From contig OX465599.1 of the NCBI GenBank assembly GCA_950022295.1, positions 285,035,501 to 285,099,500 of the forward strand: a stretch of 64,000 bases of DNA, written 5' to 3'. The stretch is from Bromus sterilis. Its lineage: Eukaryota > Streptophyta > Magnoliopsida > Poales > Poaceae. Below the pieces are notes generated by a model. That model was not told the DNA's origin. It saw only the letters and a list, made by a program, of their open reading frames with translations, and searched no databases. Numbering within the stretch: position 1 is the stretch's first letter; the number at the start of each line of letters is the position of its first letter. Positions 55,566 to 64,000 of the stretch are shown in pieces. The translations under genes were made by a program, and so were the position numbers.

Positions 55566-56830
55566 AGGTGGAACCGGAGCAGGAGGCTGCCCCCTTCCCT
55601 GAAGATCCAGAACCCGAACCTCGTCAGCAAGGCAAGCAAACCCCCATTGATCATGTCGATAAAATCCCACTTCCCTCTCATGTCTCGCTTATGCATTGTT
55701 AGGGATGATCACCATGATTCGTTTCTACCGCATAGATGAACCCATTCCTTTGCATGACCTATCATTTTGTCACAGTAGTAGGCAAACCACAATCCTAGCA
55801 AATGTAGGAGTTGTTTGATATCATGTGGCCCCTACAAATGTTTATCGTTTATCGCATGCTTAGTATGATACCATGATGTTACTGTGATGTGAGTCGGGAT
55901 GATAGTGATCATGTTGATGTTGGTAGAAAAGTGTTGGTGAATCGACCCTAATACAAGGTGAACGATGAGAGGCTGTGTAGGAGTACACGGTGGGTTGTCT
56001 CGTTGAACACCGCCCTAAGTCCGAGTTCTTGTGTGGTGATCCAAGATGAAGAGTACAACCACACATTGGGCTCACTGACCCCTCTCAACCTATTAACTCA
56101 TCCCTTTCGATGTCCAGATGTCGCAATAGTTCGGAGTTCTGGTAGGCTTGTGGCCTGGATGCTAAGTGAGAGAACGGCTCATCCGAGACCGGCTTATGCA
56201 CCACGCACACATCACTTGGGTCCATTTCGGTAAACCGGCCGGGTTCACGATAGTGGTAACCAACCCAAGTAGGCGGCTTTCTCGGACTAGATCGGCTATG
56301 AGGTAACAGTTGTGGTGAGCATCCTCGCTGGCACCCCTTGAATGGTGTCGAGATCAAAGGCGGTAAATGATGATCATGTGTGTGTAGCGGTACACCCCTG
56401 CAGGGTTAACAAAACTATTCGAATAGCCGCGTCCGCGGTTATGGACTGCTTGGAAAGCTTAGCTTGAATATTAGACAACTTGATTTGGATACTTCTAAAA
56501 CACACCAAGATAAGTGTGAGTGCTATGGCGTGCTTTCTCGTGGGGAAGTCGAGGAAGGCACCATAGTGGTGTAATTGGTTGGAGAAAGTAGTGGACTCGT
56601 GTACGCTTCTTACCTCAAAATCTGGTATTCGTAGTTCAGGATTAGCCAAGTCAAAGCTGGCACTTCTGCAAGTGAACCCCACCTCCCTTTACCTTGATAC
56701 ATGTGCATGAGTAGTATAGCTCCTATGTAAGTCTTGCTGAGTATGACTTTGTACTCACGTTTGCTTAATCTATGTTTTAGATGAACCCATTGACCCCGAA
56801 GGTGGCTTCTTCATCGAGCTGGACGACTGA
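55566..56830 (+). other. Putative LTR-embedded spliced ORF, exons II and III, element D
   Basis: Exon II is 55566-55631 (66 nt) after GTCGAGTAG. It reads EVEPEQEAAPFPEDPEPEPR and ends at the GC donor G|GCAAGC. Exon III is 56781-56830 (50 nt) after CTATGTTTTAG and reads DEPIDPEGGFFIELDD, then TGA. One G from exon II and two bases of exon III make the joining codon, as in LTR B. A GC-rich candidate exon I ends at 54432 before GTGAGC. In the matching phase this exon I has a TAG at 54324-54326, so its coding part is unresolved. Confidence 0.5.
56396..56441 (+). promoter_or_regulatory. Conserved LTR box (CTATTCGAATAG and CCGCGTCCGCGG)
   Basis: The segment has CCTGCAGGGTTAA, then the palindrome CTATTCGAATAG and GCCGCGTCCGCGG. 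Equivalent boxes occur in LTR A (858-906, minus), Z (6618-6664, minus), B (10941-10987, plus) and C (41020-41064, minus). About 100 bases downstream each LTR has a facing CTCG...CGAG motif around GGGGAAGT, and further on TCTGTACTCAGA (D at 56926-56941). Function is unknown; conservation across families suggests a regulatory or RNA-structure role. Confidence 0.55.
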
Positions 56831-57558
56831 AGATCAAGCTAGTCTAGTCCCAGTCAGACGACTGGTTCCCTCGTGGAGGGCTTGTGTTTAAATAAGGCTT
56901 CTTAAGCCATTTGTTAAAGTTGTCTGTACTCAGACATAATTTGCTTCCGCTTGTGTTGTAATGTTGGATCACATGTTTGTGATCTCTGTTTGCACTCTAT
57001 AAGAGTTATCAATAAAAATGTATACTTTGTAGAGAATTGCAATGATACCTGCTGTTCATACAAGGCATGTGTGGTGCGTGTATGTTTATAACATGCATGT
57101 CTTTGTATGGGTTTTCGAGACCTTAGTTATGTTTTGGCTGGCGGTCTTTCATACACCAAGTGACCCTTAGATGTGCGCAGCTTGGGGCATCGCGATGCGA
57201 TTGCTCGAGACTCCGTCTCGTGCACACTTTTTGGTATGATCGAGCCCGCCCTAGACCACGACTAAGTGATCGGGCTGGAGTAAGTCTATGTAAGAGCTAT
57301 GAGATAGTTGATAGTATGGTTGAGGCGACTTGTCTTTGAATATGGGAGTTCACCACCCATATCATTAGACTTGTGTGCGGACGATGAGGACCCATCTCAG
57401 TTGATCATCCGGCCTGGATGGGATGCCCCTCACGTACGATGCTTTCCGAGAACGTTCTGTGCTTGGCCTTGTCTGCTTAGACAAGTGGGTACGGTTCTCG
57501 GCTCTCCATATGACTATGTCTTAGCTGTACTTGCATACGCTAACCCCGGGTCCCGACA

Positions 57559-57980
57559 GACTTGGTATCAGAGCAGGACTGACTGTAGGACTAGTAGCCT
57601 TGGACGAAGTCGAGTCTAGCTTGCTATAGTTATATAGTTACTCTGGGTATATAAGGGAACAACGTAAGGCTTATTTGTTCTCCTTACCCCCTTCGTTCTG
57701 AGTTCTGAGTCACCCTCATCTTATTCTACGGGAAGATAGGACTAGGCTCTCCTCTGTCTGATTAGAACATCTCGTTGTTTGCTTCCTTGTAGCCGTAGGA
57801 AAGTTGTGACCGGTTTGTTAGAGTGGTTATGCTTCCTGATTTATTACATCGTATGTAAGTGTTGTTTCCATGTTGTAAGAAATTGTCTTTTTCTTGCAAT
57901 TACAACCGTTATGCTGTCCGAGTCATTCCAGGTTTATCTCATAATCTGATGCATTTGCAAACTCCTTCCTTCTGTTTCAG
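57559..57980 (+). other. Primer-binding site and leader of element D
   Basis: TGGTATCAGAGC at 57563-57574 is the primer site for initiator-methionine tRNA, typical of plant Gypsy elements. The leader follows and shares GTCACCCTCATCTT and CTACGGGAAGATAGGACTAGG with element X. A donor-like AAC|GTAAGG lies at 57661-57669, and a TATA-like GGGTATATAAGGG lies near 57645. The leader ends in TTCTGTTTCAG, an acceptor-like site directly before the ATG of the extra ORF. Confidence 0.85.
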
Positions 57981-58760
57981 ATGGCAGATCTTCCCCCTCG
58001 ACAGATTGTTCGTTTGACCAGATGCCTCGGTGTGCGTGGCCATCCCGCCACGTTGATCGAGATGATGTCCTATGTGGGATATCGATGGTACCCTGAGTAC
58101 ACCGTGGAGGAGTAGTTCCACGACTTCAACCAGACGCAGTTCCACTGCATTGTCCGGATCTATCCGCACCACGTTGGAGTCACTCAGCCTATCCATTTTG
58201 GACATGGCATTGGCGTTACCGAGAACATGGCTGTGCAGGATGCTGCATATTCATTTATTACCCTGCTGAGAGAGGAGCACACTATGCTGAGAGAGACCTT
58301 TTTCCGCTATATCCCTGCTGCACTTCCAGGAGAAGAGGGATATTACATCGGACTCTACTCAGACCACTCTGCAGAGGATCCAGCACTCCAGGTGACTGCT
58401 AGGTTTGCTAGTGACAGAGATCGTGATGCACGCGCTCTCCGTTTCGAGCTCCACGCCACCCATGTTCGTCTGTATCGAGCACTCACACTTTTGGCACCCT
58501 TTGTGAGCATTGGATCAGTTGAGCATGACGCTATCTACCTAGTGAGGACTCAGATGCCTTCTCGAGTTGCTTGGCCCGAGATTGGAGGCATTTTCCACCC
58601 CGTGGTCCTTTGCTTCCACCCTACGCTGGACCTAGGCCCCATCCTTGCCCAAATGGATATCAGGGTCCACAAGCCTCCGTGTTTTCCGATGGTCACCTCC
58701 AGCAACCCGGGATACGCGGGTAACTTTTATGAGGACTACTATGGAGATGGAGATGAGTGA
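57981..58760 (+). pseudogene. Extra ORF upstream of gag in element D, one amber codon
   Basis: The frame of 260 codons starts MADLPPRQIVRLTRCLGVRG at the base after TTTCAG. A TAG at codon 45 (58113-58115) interrupts it; it then runs open to 58760 through FHCIVRIYPHHVGVTQPIHF, MAVQDAAYSFITLLREEHTM, RYIPAALPGEEGYYIGLYSD and an acidic end YEDYYGDGDE. It has no similarity to gag, protease or pol that I can see, and no known domain. Related hypothetical proteins occur in wheat (recollection). Element X has no such segment between leader and gag. It may be translated from its own spliced RNA, by readthrough of the amber codon, or not at all in this copy. Confidence 0.6.
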
Positions 58761-59076
58761 GACCGCCTGTGGTCTTACTTAGTGAGGATGTAGTAGTATC
58801 TTAGTATATTGTACGCAAGGGTCTAAGTTCCAGAGGCTTAGATAAATAATGTATAGGAAGTCAGAGTGCCTCTGAAGGATGTATCATCTTCATCACGTTT
58901 GTATTAGCTTGGTGCTTGTACTAAAACGATGTATGGTTTGTATGACAGCTTGTGAATATATGGCTTGTATGCTTTTATCACCATGTTGTCAAGATGATTA
59001 CTTCCTTTGCTCTGTAATCCTTCCAATACTTTAATACCTTGTTTAGACTCTCCCAATCAACTCTGTTTGACTTTGG
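58761..59076 (+). other. Spacer between the extra ORF and gag
   Basis: This is an AT-rich untranslated tract without ORF. It contains TATATTGTACGCAAGG and several TTGTAT repeats. It ends in the pyrimidine-rich acceptor before gag. Confidence 0.4.
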
Positions 59077-59091
59077 TTTTTTACCTTCAGG
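59077..59091 (+). promoter_or_regulatory. Probable splice acceptor just before the gag start
   Basis: GGTTTTTTACCTTCAG is followed by G and then the gag ATG at 59092. Element X has TTTTTATCACACAGG in the same place. A conserved acceptor one base before gag suggests that gag is translated from an RNA that has removed the leader and the extra ORF. Confidence 0.5.
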
Positions 59092-62000
59092 ATGTCTCAA
59101 GGAACCCGTGGCCAGATTGGTCGTAACCAAGGTCGTGGAAACGACCAGGAGGAAGGCAACCTTCCACCCCCACCCACGATGGCTCAGGTTCTGATGGAGG
59201 TTGAGAGGAACTGCCGAGACTCTCACCACCTGCTGGAAGTCATTGCCCGCAACACCACTCAGCAGCGCAACGAGTTGGTGTCCTTGAACGACTTCATCCG
59301 GCTTCATCCCCCGGTTTTCAGTTACTCCACCGAGCCCCTTGACGCCGATGACTGGCTTCGCAGCATCGAGAGGAAGCTCCAAGCAGGCCGTGTTGCAAAT
59401 GGCGACAAGGTCAGCTATGCCACCTATCACCTTGAAGGTGCAGCTAGCTCTTGGTGGGAGAACTTTCTGAATATGCGTCCCGTTGGACCGCCTGCATCTT
59501 GGGAGGAATTCTGCACGTCCTTCCGTGAGCACCACATTCCCAAGGGTCTTATGGACCGCAAGCGTGAGGAGTTCTGCAACCTCACTCAAGGCAGAAGGAC
59601 CGTTGACGAGTTTAGTCGTGAGTTCAACCGACTTGCTCGTTATGCTACCGAAGAAGTCTCCACCGACTCCAAGAAACAAGAGAGGTTCCGTCGTGGACTC
59701 AACACTGGACTTAGTCGTGAGCTCAACCTTCATGACTTTGCCACCTTCCAGGTCCTTGTCAACAAGGCCATCAAGGCCGAGGACATGAACACCCCCAACG
59801 ACTTCCGCAAACACCCTAGAGATGACAGTTCATCCAGTTCCAGCTCTCAGAAGCGCAAGATCTGGATCCCAAACAGTATGTTCCGCCAGAACAACCCACC
59901 AAGGCCATCCTATGTGGCGCCTCGTCCACCAACCCAGTTCCACCCAGCTCCACCAAAAAACCCAGCTCCACGCACTGTTTTCGGAGCCTGTTACAAGTGT
60001 GGTCAGGCAGGCCAATATTCTCGTGAGTGTCCCCAGAACCAGATCCAGAATCAGAATGCTCCACCCCGTGCCGGAGGCAACAACAACAATGGTCGTGGCA
60101 AGCCACCCCAGAAGGTCTACACCGCCAAACCCGCTCCTCCCGCCACTCGTGGACGTGTGAACCAGATCGCCGCCGAAGAGACTGACGACACCACTGACGT
60201 CATTCTTGGTACGCTCCCAGTCAATTATGTTCCTACTTCCGTTCTTTTCGACCCAGGAGCATCTCATTCATTCATGTCGGAAAGTTATGCACTTCGTCAT
60301 GAGTTATCTTTTGTTGAATTGTCCACCCCAATGATTATTCAAACTCCAGGGTCAAGATGGCAAACTAATAGAGTAAGCCATGGTAATCAAATTGCAATTG
60401 AGGGTTTAGTATTCCTTGCTTCACTCATAGCCCTCAAGTCTTCAGATATTGATGTAATCCTTGGCATGGATTGGCTATCAAGACAGAATGCCTACCTGGA
60501 TTGCAAAGGCAAATCCGTGAAACTCACCCACCCTTCAGGCAAAACAGTCAACTATACCTCACCTAGAACAAGAAACCAAGTGCATTCCTTGAATGTACTT
60601 CCCCTTCCCGAACTTGAAGATATTCCGGTGGTTCGTGACTTCCCGGATGTCTTTCCTGAAGAGCTGCCGGGCATGCCACCCGATAGATGTGTAGAGTTTA
60701 TAGTGGATCTTGTTCCAGGAACCGCACCAATTTCTAGACGCCCATACAAAATGGCCCCACGTGAGTTAGCTGAGCTTAAAACCCAACTGGAAGCTTTGTT
60801 GGAGAAAGGCTTCATCCGCCCTAGCTCATCGCCATGGGGTTGCCCCGTTCTGTTCGTAATGAAGAAAGATGGAACAGAAAGGATGTGCGTAGACTATCGC
60901 CCGCTAAATTTAGCGACGATAAAGAACAAGTACCCATTGCCCAGGATCAATGATCTTTATGATCAACTTGCAGGATCCTCTGTCTTCTCCAAGATGGATT
61001 TGAGATTAGGTTATCATCAAATCAAGATCCGAAACGAGGACAATCCCAAAACGGCTTTTACTACTCGTTATGGTCTTTACGAGTATACCGTCATGTCCTT
61101 TGGTTTAACCAATGCCCCCGCCACTTTCTCACGCATGATGAATTCGATCTTCATGGAGTACTTAGATAAATTTGTTGTGGTTTATCTCGATGACATTCTC
61201 ATCTACTCGAAGAACGAAGAAGAACATGCCGAACACCTAAGGCTGGTATTGATGAAACTTAGAGAGCATCGTCTGTATGCTAAATTCTCCAAGTGTGAAT
61301 TTTGGCTACCAGAAGTGACCTACTTAGGCCACGTGATTTCTGCAAAAGGCATTGCTGTGAATCCCGAGAGAGTTCAGGCCGTCCTTGACTGGACTCCATC
61401 TGAATCGGTTAAGCAAGTTAGGAGTTTTCTTGGCCTAGCCAGCTATTGCCGTCGCTTCGTCGAGAACTTTTCTAAAGTTGCAAAGCCTCTAACTGAACTC
61501 CTCAAGAAAGATAAGAAATTCCTATGGACTCCCAAGTGCGAGGAAAACTTTCAAGAGCTAAAAAGAAGATTGACTTATGCACCAGTACTTGCACCTCCAG
61601 ACACCAAAAAGGATTTCGAGATCTATTGTGATGCATCACGGCAAGGGTTAGGATGCATACTTCTGCAAGATCGACATGTGGTAGCTTATGCTTCACGCCA
61701 GTTGCGGCCACATGAAGAGAACTATCCTACCCATGACCTTGAACTCGCTGCCGTAGTTCATGCCCTAACAACTTGGCGACATTACCTCCTTGGTAACCGT
61801 TGCGAGATTTATTCCGACCACCAAAGCCTCAAATACATTTTCACCCAGCCAGATCTTAATCTCAGGCAAAGACGCTGGATTGAGTTGATAAAAGATTACG
61901 ACGTAGTAATTTCTTACACCCCAGGCAAAGCCAATGTCATGGCTGATGCACTAAGTCGTAAGTCGTATTGTAACAACCTCATGTTACAACAGTATCAACC

Positions 62001-63519
62001 ACTTCTTCATGAGGACTTTTGCAAGCTCAACCTTGAGATTGTTCCTCATGGCTATCTTTCTACCTTGGTGGCGAAACCAACTCTTGAGGATCAAATCAAA
62101 GTTTCCCAAAGGCGTGCACGAGGTGTTCGTCGGATCAAGGAGAACATTGCTAGCGGAGTTGCTAAATGTTTCTCCACAGATAGCAAAGGAACGGTATTCT
62201 TGGGAAATCGTTTGGTAGTACCTAAGAATAGGGAACTAAGGCAACTCATCCTCAAGGAAGCCCATGACACACCCCTCTCGATTCATCCCGGTAGCACAAA
62301 AATGTACCGAGATCTACGCCAGAGATTTTGGTGGACCAGGATGAAGAGAGACATTGCTCAATTTGTTGCCGAATGTGATGTCTGTCGTCGCATTAAGGCA
62401 GAACATCAAAGACCTGCTGGTACACTTCAACCTTTGTCTATTCCCGAGTGGAAATGGGACAAAGTCGGTATGGATTTCATCACCGGCTTTCCAAAAACCC
62501 AGAAAGGAAACAATGCCATCTTCGTTGTCATAGATAGGCTTCCCAAAGTTGCTCACTTCCTTCCGGTTCGCGAGTCTATAACTGCTAGCCAGTTAGCGGA
62601 CTTGTACATCTCTAGAATTGTATCCCTCCATGGTGTTCCTTTGGAAATCAACTCTGATCGCGGTAGCCTTTTCACCTCTAGATTTTGGGGAAGCTTTCAG
62701 AATGCTATGGGAACTCATCTCTCCTTTAGTACAGCTTTCCATCCTCAGTCTAGCGGTCAAGTCGAAAGGGTTAACCAAATTCTTGAAGACATGCTCAGAG
62801 CTTGTGTTATCTCATTCGGAAAGAATTGGGAGAAGTCTCTTCCATTCACCGAATTTGCTTATAACAATAGTTTTCAATCTAGTCTGAACATGGCTCCTTT
62901 TGAACTCCTATATGGACGACGATGTCGAACACCTTTAAACTGGTCAGAAACCGGTGAAAGACAATTCTTTGGACCGGATATGATCAAGGAAGCAGAAGAG
63001 CAAGTTCGCATTGTTCGTGATCAATTGAAAGCAGCCCAATCTCGTCAGAAAAGCTACTATGATCGTCATCATAGGCAAGAGAGCTACAATCTGGATGAGA
63101 AGGCTTACCTTCGGGTTACTCCTCTGAAGGGAACACAACGTTTCGGTATCAAAGGCAAGTTGGCCCCACGTTACATCGGACCTTTCCGCATTATTGCTAA
63201 ATGTGGAGAAGTTGCCTACCAACTTGAACTACCCCCGCACCTTTCCCGAGTACATGATGTATTCCATGTGTCCCAACTCAGGCGTTGCTTCAAGGACCCC
63301 ATCCGCGAAGTCGACCATGAAATGCTTGATCTCCAAGATGACCTTTCTTATCGAGAATACCCCGTTCGTATTCTTGATTCCGCAGAGCGTGTCACTCGTC
63401 GTCAGAAGATTAGGTTTCTGAAAGTGCAATGGTCACACCACTCTGAAAGAGAAGCTACGTGGGAAAGAGAAGACCGTCTCCGTGCCGAGTACCCCACCTT
63501 CCTCCCGCAGACTTCTTAA
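59092..63519 (+). CDS. gag-pol: Gag-Pol polyprotein, Tekay/Del chromovirus, intact
   Basis: This single ORF of 1475 codons encodes all proteins needed for retrotransposition. Order by residue: gag core (1-290, ADDWLRSIERKL); zinc knuckle 300-313 (CYKCGQAGQYSREC, where Gln replaces the usual His); protease with Asp387 in DPGAS; reverse transcriptase about 540-730 with YLDD at 698-701; RNase H about 843-965 (CDAS at 846-849, MADALSR); integrase with zinc-binding H/C residues near 1060-1100 and catalytic Asp1128, Asp1189 and Glu1225 (D-X35-E); C-terminal chromodomain about 1422-1470 (FLKVQWSHHSEREATW). The chromodomain is the hallmark of chromoviruses and directs integration by binding histone marks. 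No stop or frameshift is seen. A splice acceptor stands at the start. Confidence 0.96.
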   Translation: MSQGTRGQIGRNQGRGNDQEEGNLPPPPTMAQVLMEVERNCRDSHHLLEVIARNTTQQRNELVSLNDFIRLHPPVFSYSTEPLDADDWLRSIERKLQAGRVANGDKVSYATYHLEGAASSWWENFLNMRPVGPPASWEEFCTSFREHHIPKGLMDRKREEFCNLTQGRRTVDEFSREFNRLARYATEEVSTDSKKQERFRRGLNTGLSRELNLHDFATFQVLVNKAIKAEDMNTPNDFRKHPRDDSSSSSSSQKRKIWIPNSMFRQNNPPRPSYVAPRPPTQFHPAPPKNPAPRTVFGACYKCGQAGQYSRECPQNQIQNQNAPPRAGGNNNNGRGKPPQKVYTAKPAPPATRGRVNQIAAEETDDTTDVILGTLPVNYVPTSVLFDPGASHSFMSESYALRHELSFVELSTPMIIQTPGSRWQTNRVSHGNQIAIEGLVFLASLIALKSSDIDVILGMDWLSRQNAYLDCKGKSVKLTHPSGKTVNYTSPRTRNQVHSLNVLPLPELEDIPVVRDFPDVFPEELPGMPPDRCVEFIVDLVPGTAPISRRPYKMAPRELAELKTQLEALLEKGFIRPSSSPWGCPVLFVMKKDGTERMCVDYRPLNLATIKNKYPLPRINDLYDQLAGSSVFSKMDLRLGYHQIKIRNEDNPKTAFTTRYGLYEYTVMSFGLTNAPATFSRMMNSIFMEYLDKFVVVYLDDILIYSKNEEEHAEHLRLVLMKLREHRLYAKFSKCEFWLPEVTYLGHVISAKGIAVNPERVQAVLDWTPSESVKQVRSFLGLASYCRRFVENFSKVAKPLTELLKKDKKFLWTPKCEENFQELKRRLTYAPVLAPPDTKKDFEIYCDASRQGLGCILLQDRHVVAYASRQLRPHEENYPTHDLELAAVVHALTTWRHYLLGNRCEIYSDHQSLKYIFTQPDLNLRQRRWIELIKDYDVVISYTPGKANVMADALSRKSYCNNLMLQQYQPLLHEDFCKLNLEIVPHGYLSTLVAKPTLEDQIKVSQRRARGVRRIKENIASGVAKCFSTDSKGTVFLGNRLVVPKNRELRQLILKEAHDTPLSIHPGSTKMYRDLRQRFWWTRMKRDIAQFVAECDVCRRIKAEHQRPAGTLQPLSIPEWKWDKVGMDFITGFPKTQKGNNAIFVVIDRLPKVAHFLPVRESITASQLADLYISRIVSLHGVPLEINSDRGSLFTSRFWGSFQNAMGTHLSFSTAFHPQSSGQVERVNQILEDMLRACVISFGKNWEKSLPFTEFAYNNSFQSSLNMAPFELLYGRRCRTPLNWSETGERQFFGPDMIKEAEEQVRIVRDQLKAAQSRQKSYYDRHHRQESYNLDEKAYLRVTPLKGTQRFGIKGKLAPRYIGPFRIIAKCGEVAYQLELPPHLSRVHDVFHVSQLRRCFKDPIREVDHEMLDLQDDLSYREYPVRILDSAERVTRRQKIRFLKVQWSHHSEREATWEREDRLRAEYPTFLPQTS

Positions 63520-63539
63520 TCTCGGGACGAGATTCTGTT

Positions 63540-63553
63540 GAGTGGGGGCGAGT
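63540..63553 (+). other. Polypurine tract of element D
   Basis: GAGTGGGGGCGAGT lies directly before the 3' LTR. It would prime plus-strand DNA synthesis after RNase H cleavage. It is nearly all purine. Confidence 0.8.
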
Positions 63554-64000
63554 TGTCAGAACCCTCTGTTAGGTAATGTGCTAGGGTTAGCCAGTACTCT
63601 TGCATCATGTTAAAATTTCAAAAGAAATCTTTGAAATCAAAATTCAAAAGCAAATGGGAGAAGGAACCCCCCCAGATGAATGAATTCAAAAGGCCAGATA
63701 AAAATCTTCTCCAAAAATTCATGTTAGATTTTTGAAAAGTCTTATAAATGAGTGTGATCACATATCAAGTGATGTGGGACCCATCCCATGCTCATAGATT
63801 TTTCAAATATTCAAACAGTGCCTTGGAATTAATCAAATACCTCTATTTGATTTAAAATTCAGATCAGTTGAATTTTAAAAATGTTGAAACTTTATAAGTG
63901 GATAGTCTATATTATTATGAGTCCATATAAAAGTTTTCAGCATTTAATAAAATGTTTAGCTATTTTTTTTAGCTAAACAGAACAAATGTTAGAAGTGAAA
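63554..64000 (+). mobile_element. 3' LTR of element D, cut by the window end
   Basis: It starts TGTCAGAACCC and follows the 5' LTR over 447 bases with seven substitutions and one indel. The remainder lies outside the window. The small divergence indicates a recent insertion compared with the other elements here. Confidence 0.95.

Larger units (their letters stand above)
53483..57558 (+). mobile_element. 5' LTR of Tekay/Del element D
   Basis: It starts TGTCAGAACCC and ends CCGGGTCCCGACA, 4076 bp, with TGTC/GACA termini. The first 447 bp match the start of the 3' LTR at 63554 with seven substitutions and one single-base indel by eye. The 5 bases before it are TGCAT, the likely target duplication; the other side is outside the window. 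Layout: AT-rich 53483-53940, GC-rich 53950-54860, AT-rich to 55540, then the conserved boxes. The insertion lies in the 3' tail of LINE 2. Confidence 0.95.

Noticed and set aside
58978..59814. ORF of 278 codons antisense to the start of gag-pol
   Set aside because: It covers the gag coding strand in reverse and has no domain; a shadow.
1..64000. tRNA genes, CRISPR arrays, bacterial operons, phage or organelle insertions
   Set aside because: None was recognised. The window has plant nuclear repeat structure throughout; I could not run a tRNA scan, so a missed degenerate tRNA is possible.

Overview
The window is nuclear DNA of a Triticeae grass (wheat, goatgrass, barley or rye type). The evidence is the repeat content: Tekay/Del chromovirus LTR retrotransposons with LTRs of about 4 kb, Athila-type (Sabrina-like) elements with TGATACGTCC LTR starts and a tRNA-Asp primer site, grass LINEs, a CACTA element with GTGGCGCAT repeats, Stowaway MITEs and a Helitron. 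Only one host gene looks intact, an intronless P-class PPR gene at 24495-27014. Everything is read by eye from the sequence; family names rest on motifs, not on searches.

Layout. 1-23159 is nested retrotransposon DNA. A Tekay gag on the minus strand (X) is split by a 4.3 kb solo LTR (A, 77-4401). Next to it lies an Athila-type element (E1). E1 is split by a second Tekay solo LTR (Z, 5506-7290 plus 11773-13787), which is itself split by a third solo LTR (B, 7291-11767, the inverted relative of A). E1 is joined through a shared LTR (15843-17520) to a second Athila-type element, E2 (17521-23159), which keeps gag and protease only. 23160-36371 is a small gene island: the PPR gene, a decayed BUD23/RID2 rRNA methyltransferase fragment, an RNase H-like remnant, a broken FDM/IDN2-type gene on the minus strand, a Harbinger-like element carrying a grass transposon ORF, and four MITEs or MITE nests. 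36372-53482 is LINE territory. A minus-strand LINE is interrupted by a CACTA element (with a Helitron and a 5S-like tract inside) and by a fourth Tekay solo LTR (C, 40250-44539). It abuts a plus-strand LINE, and about 3.6 kb spanning both LINEs is tandemly duplicated. 53483-64000 is a young Tekay/Del element (D) with a complete 1475-codon gag-pol ORF; its 3' LTR runs off the window end.

How it works together. D has every part needed for retrotransposition: LTR, initiator-Met primer site, gag, protease, RT, RNase H, integrase with chromodomain, polypurine tract and 3' LTR. The zinc knuckle has lost its histidine. D also carries a separate ORF of about 260 codons upstream of gag, and splice acceptors sit directly in front of both ORFs.

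The most unusual observation concerns all five Tekay LTRs (A, B, Z, C, D). Each appears to hold a small gene-like module: a GC-rich block ending in a splice donor (seen in four of five), a short acidic exon ending at a GC-type donor, and a last exon ending in acidic residues and a stop. Exon lengths and codon phase are conserved between families, which argues for a spliced LTR-encoded peptide or a conserved spliced leader.
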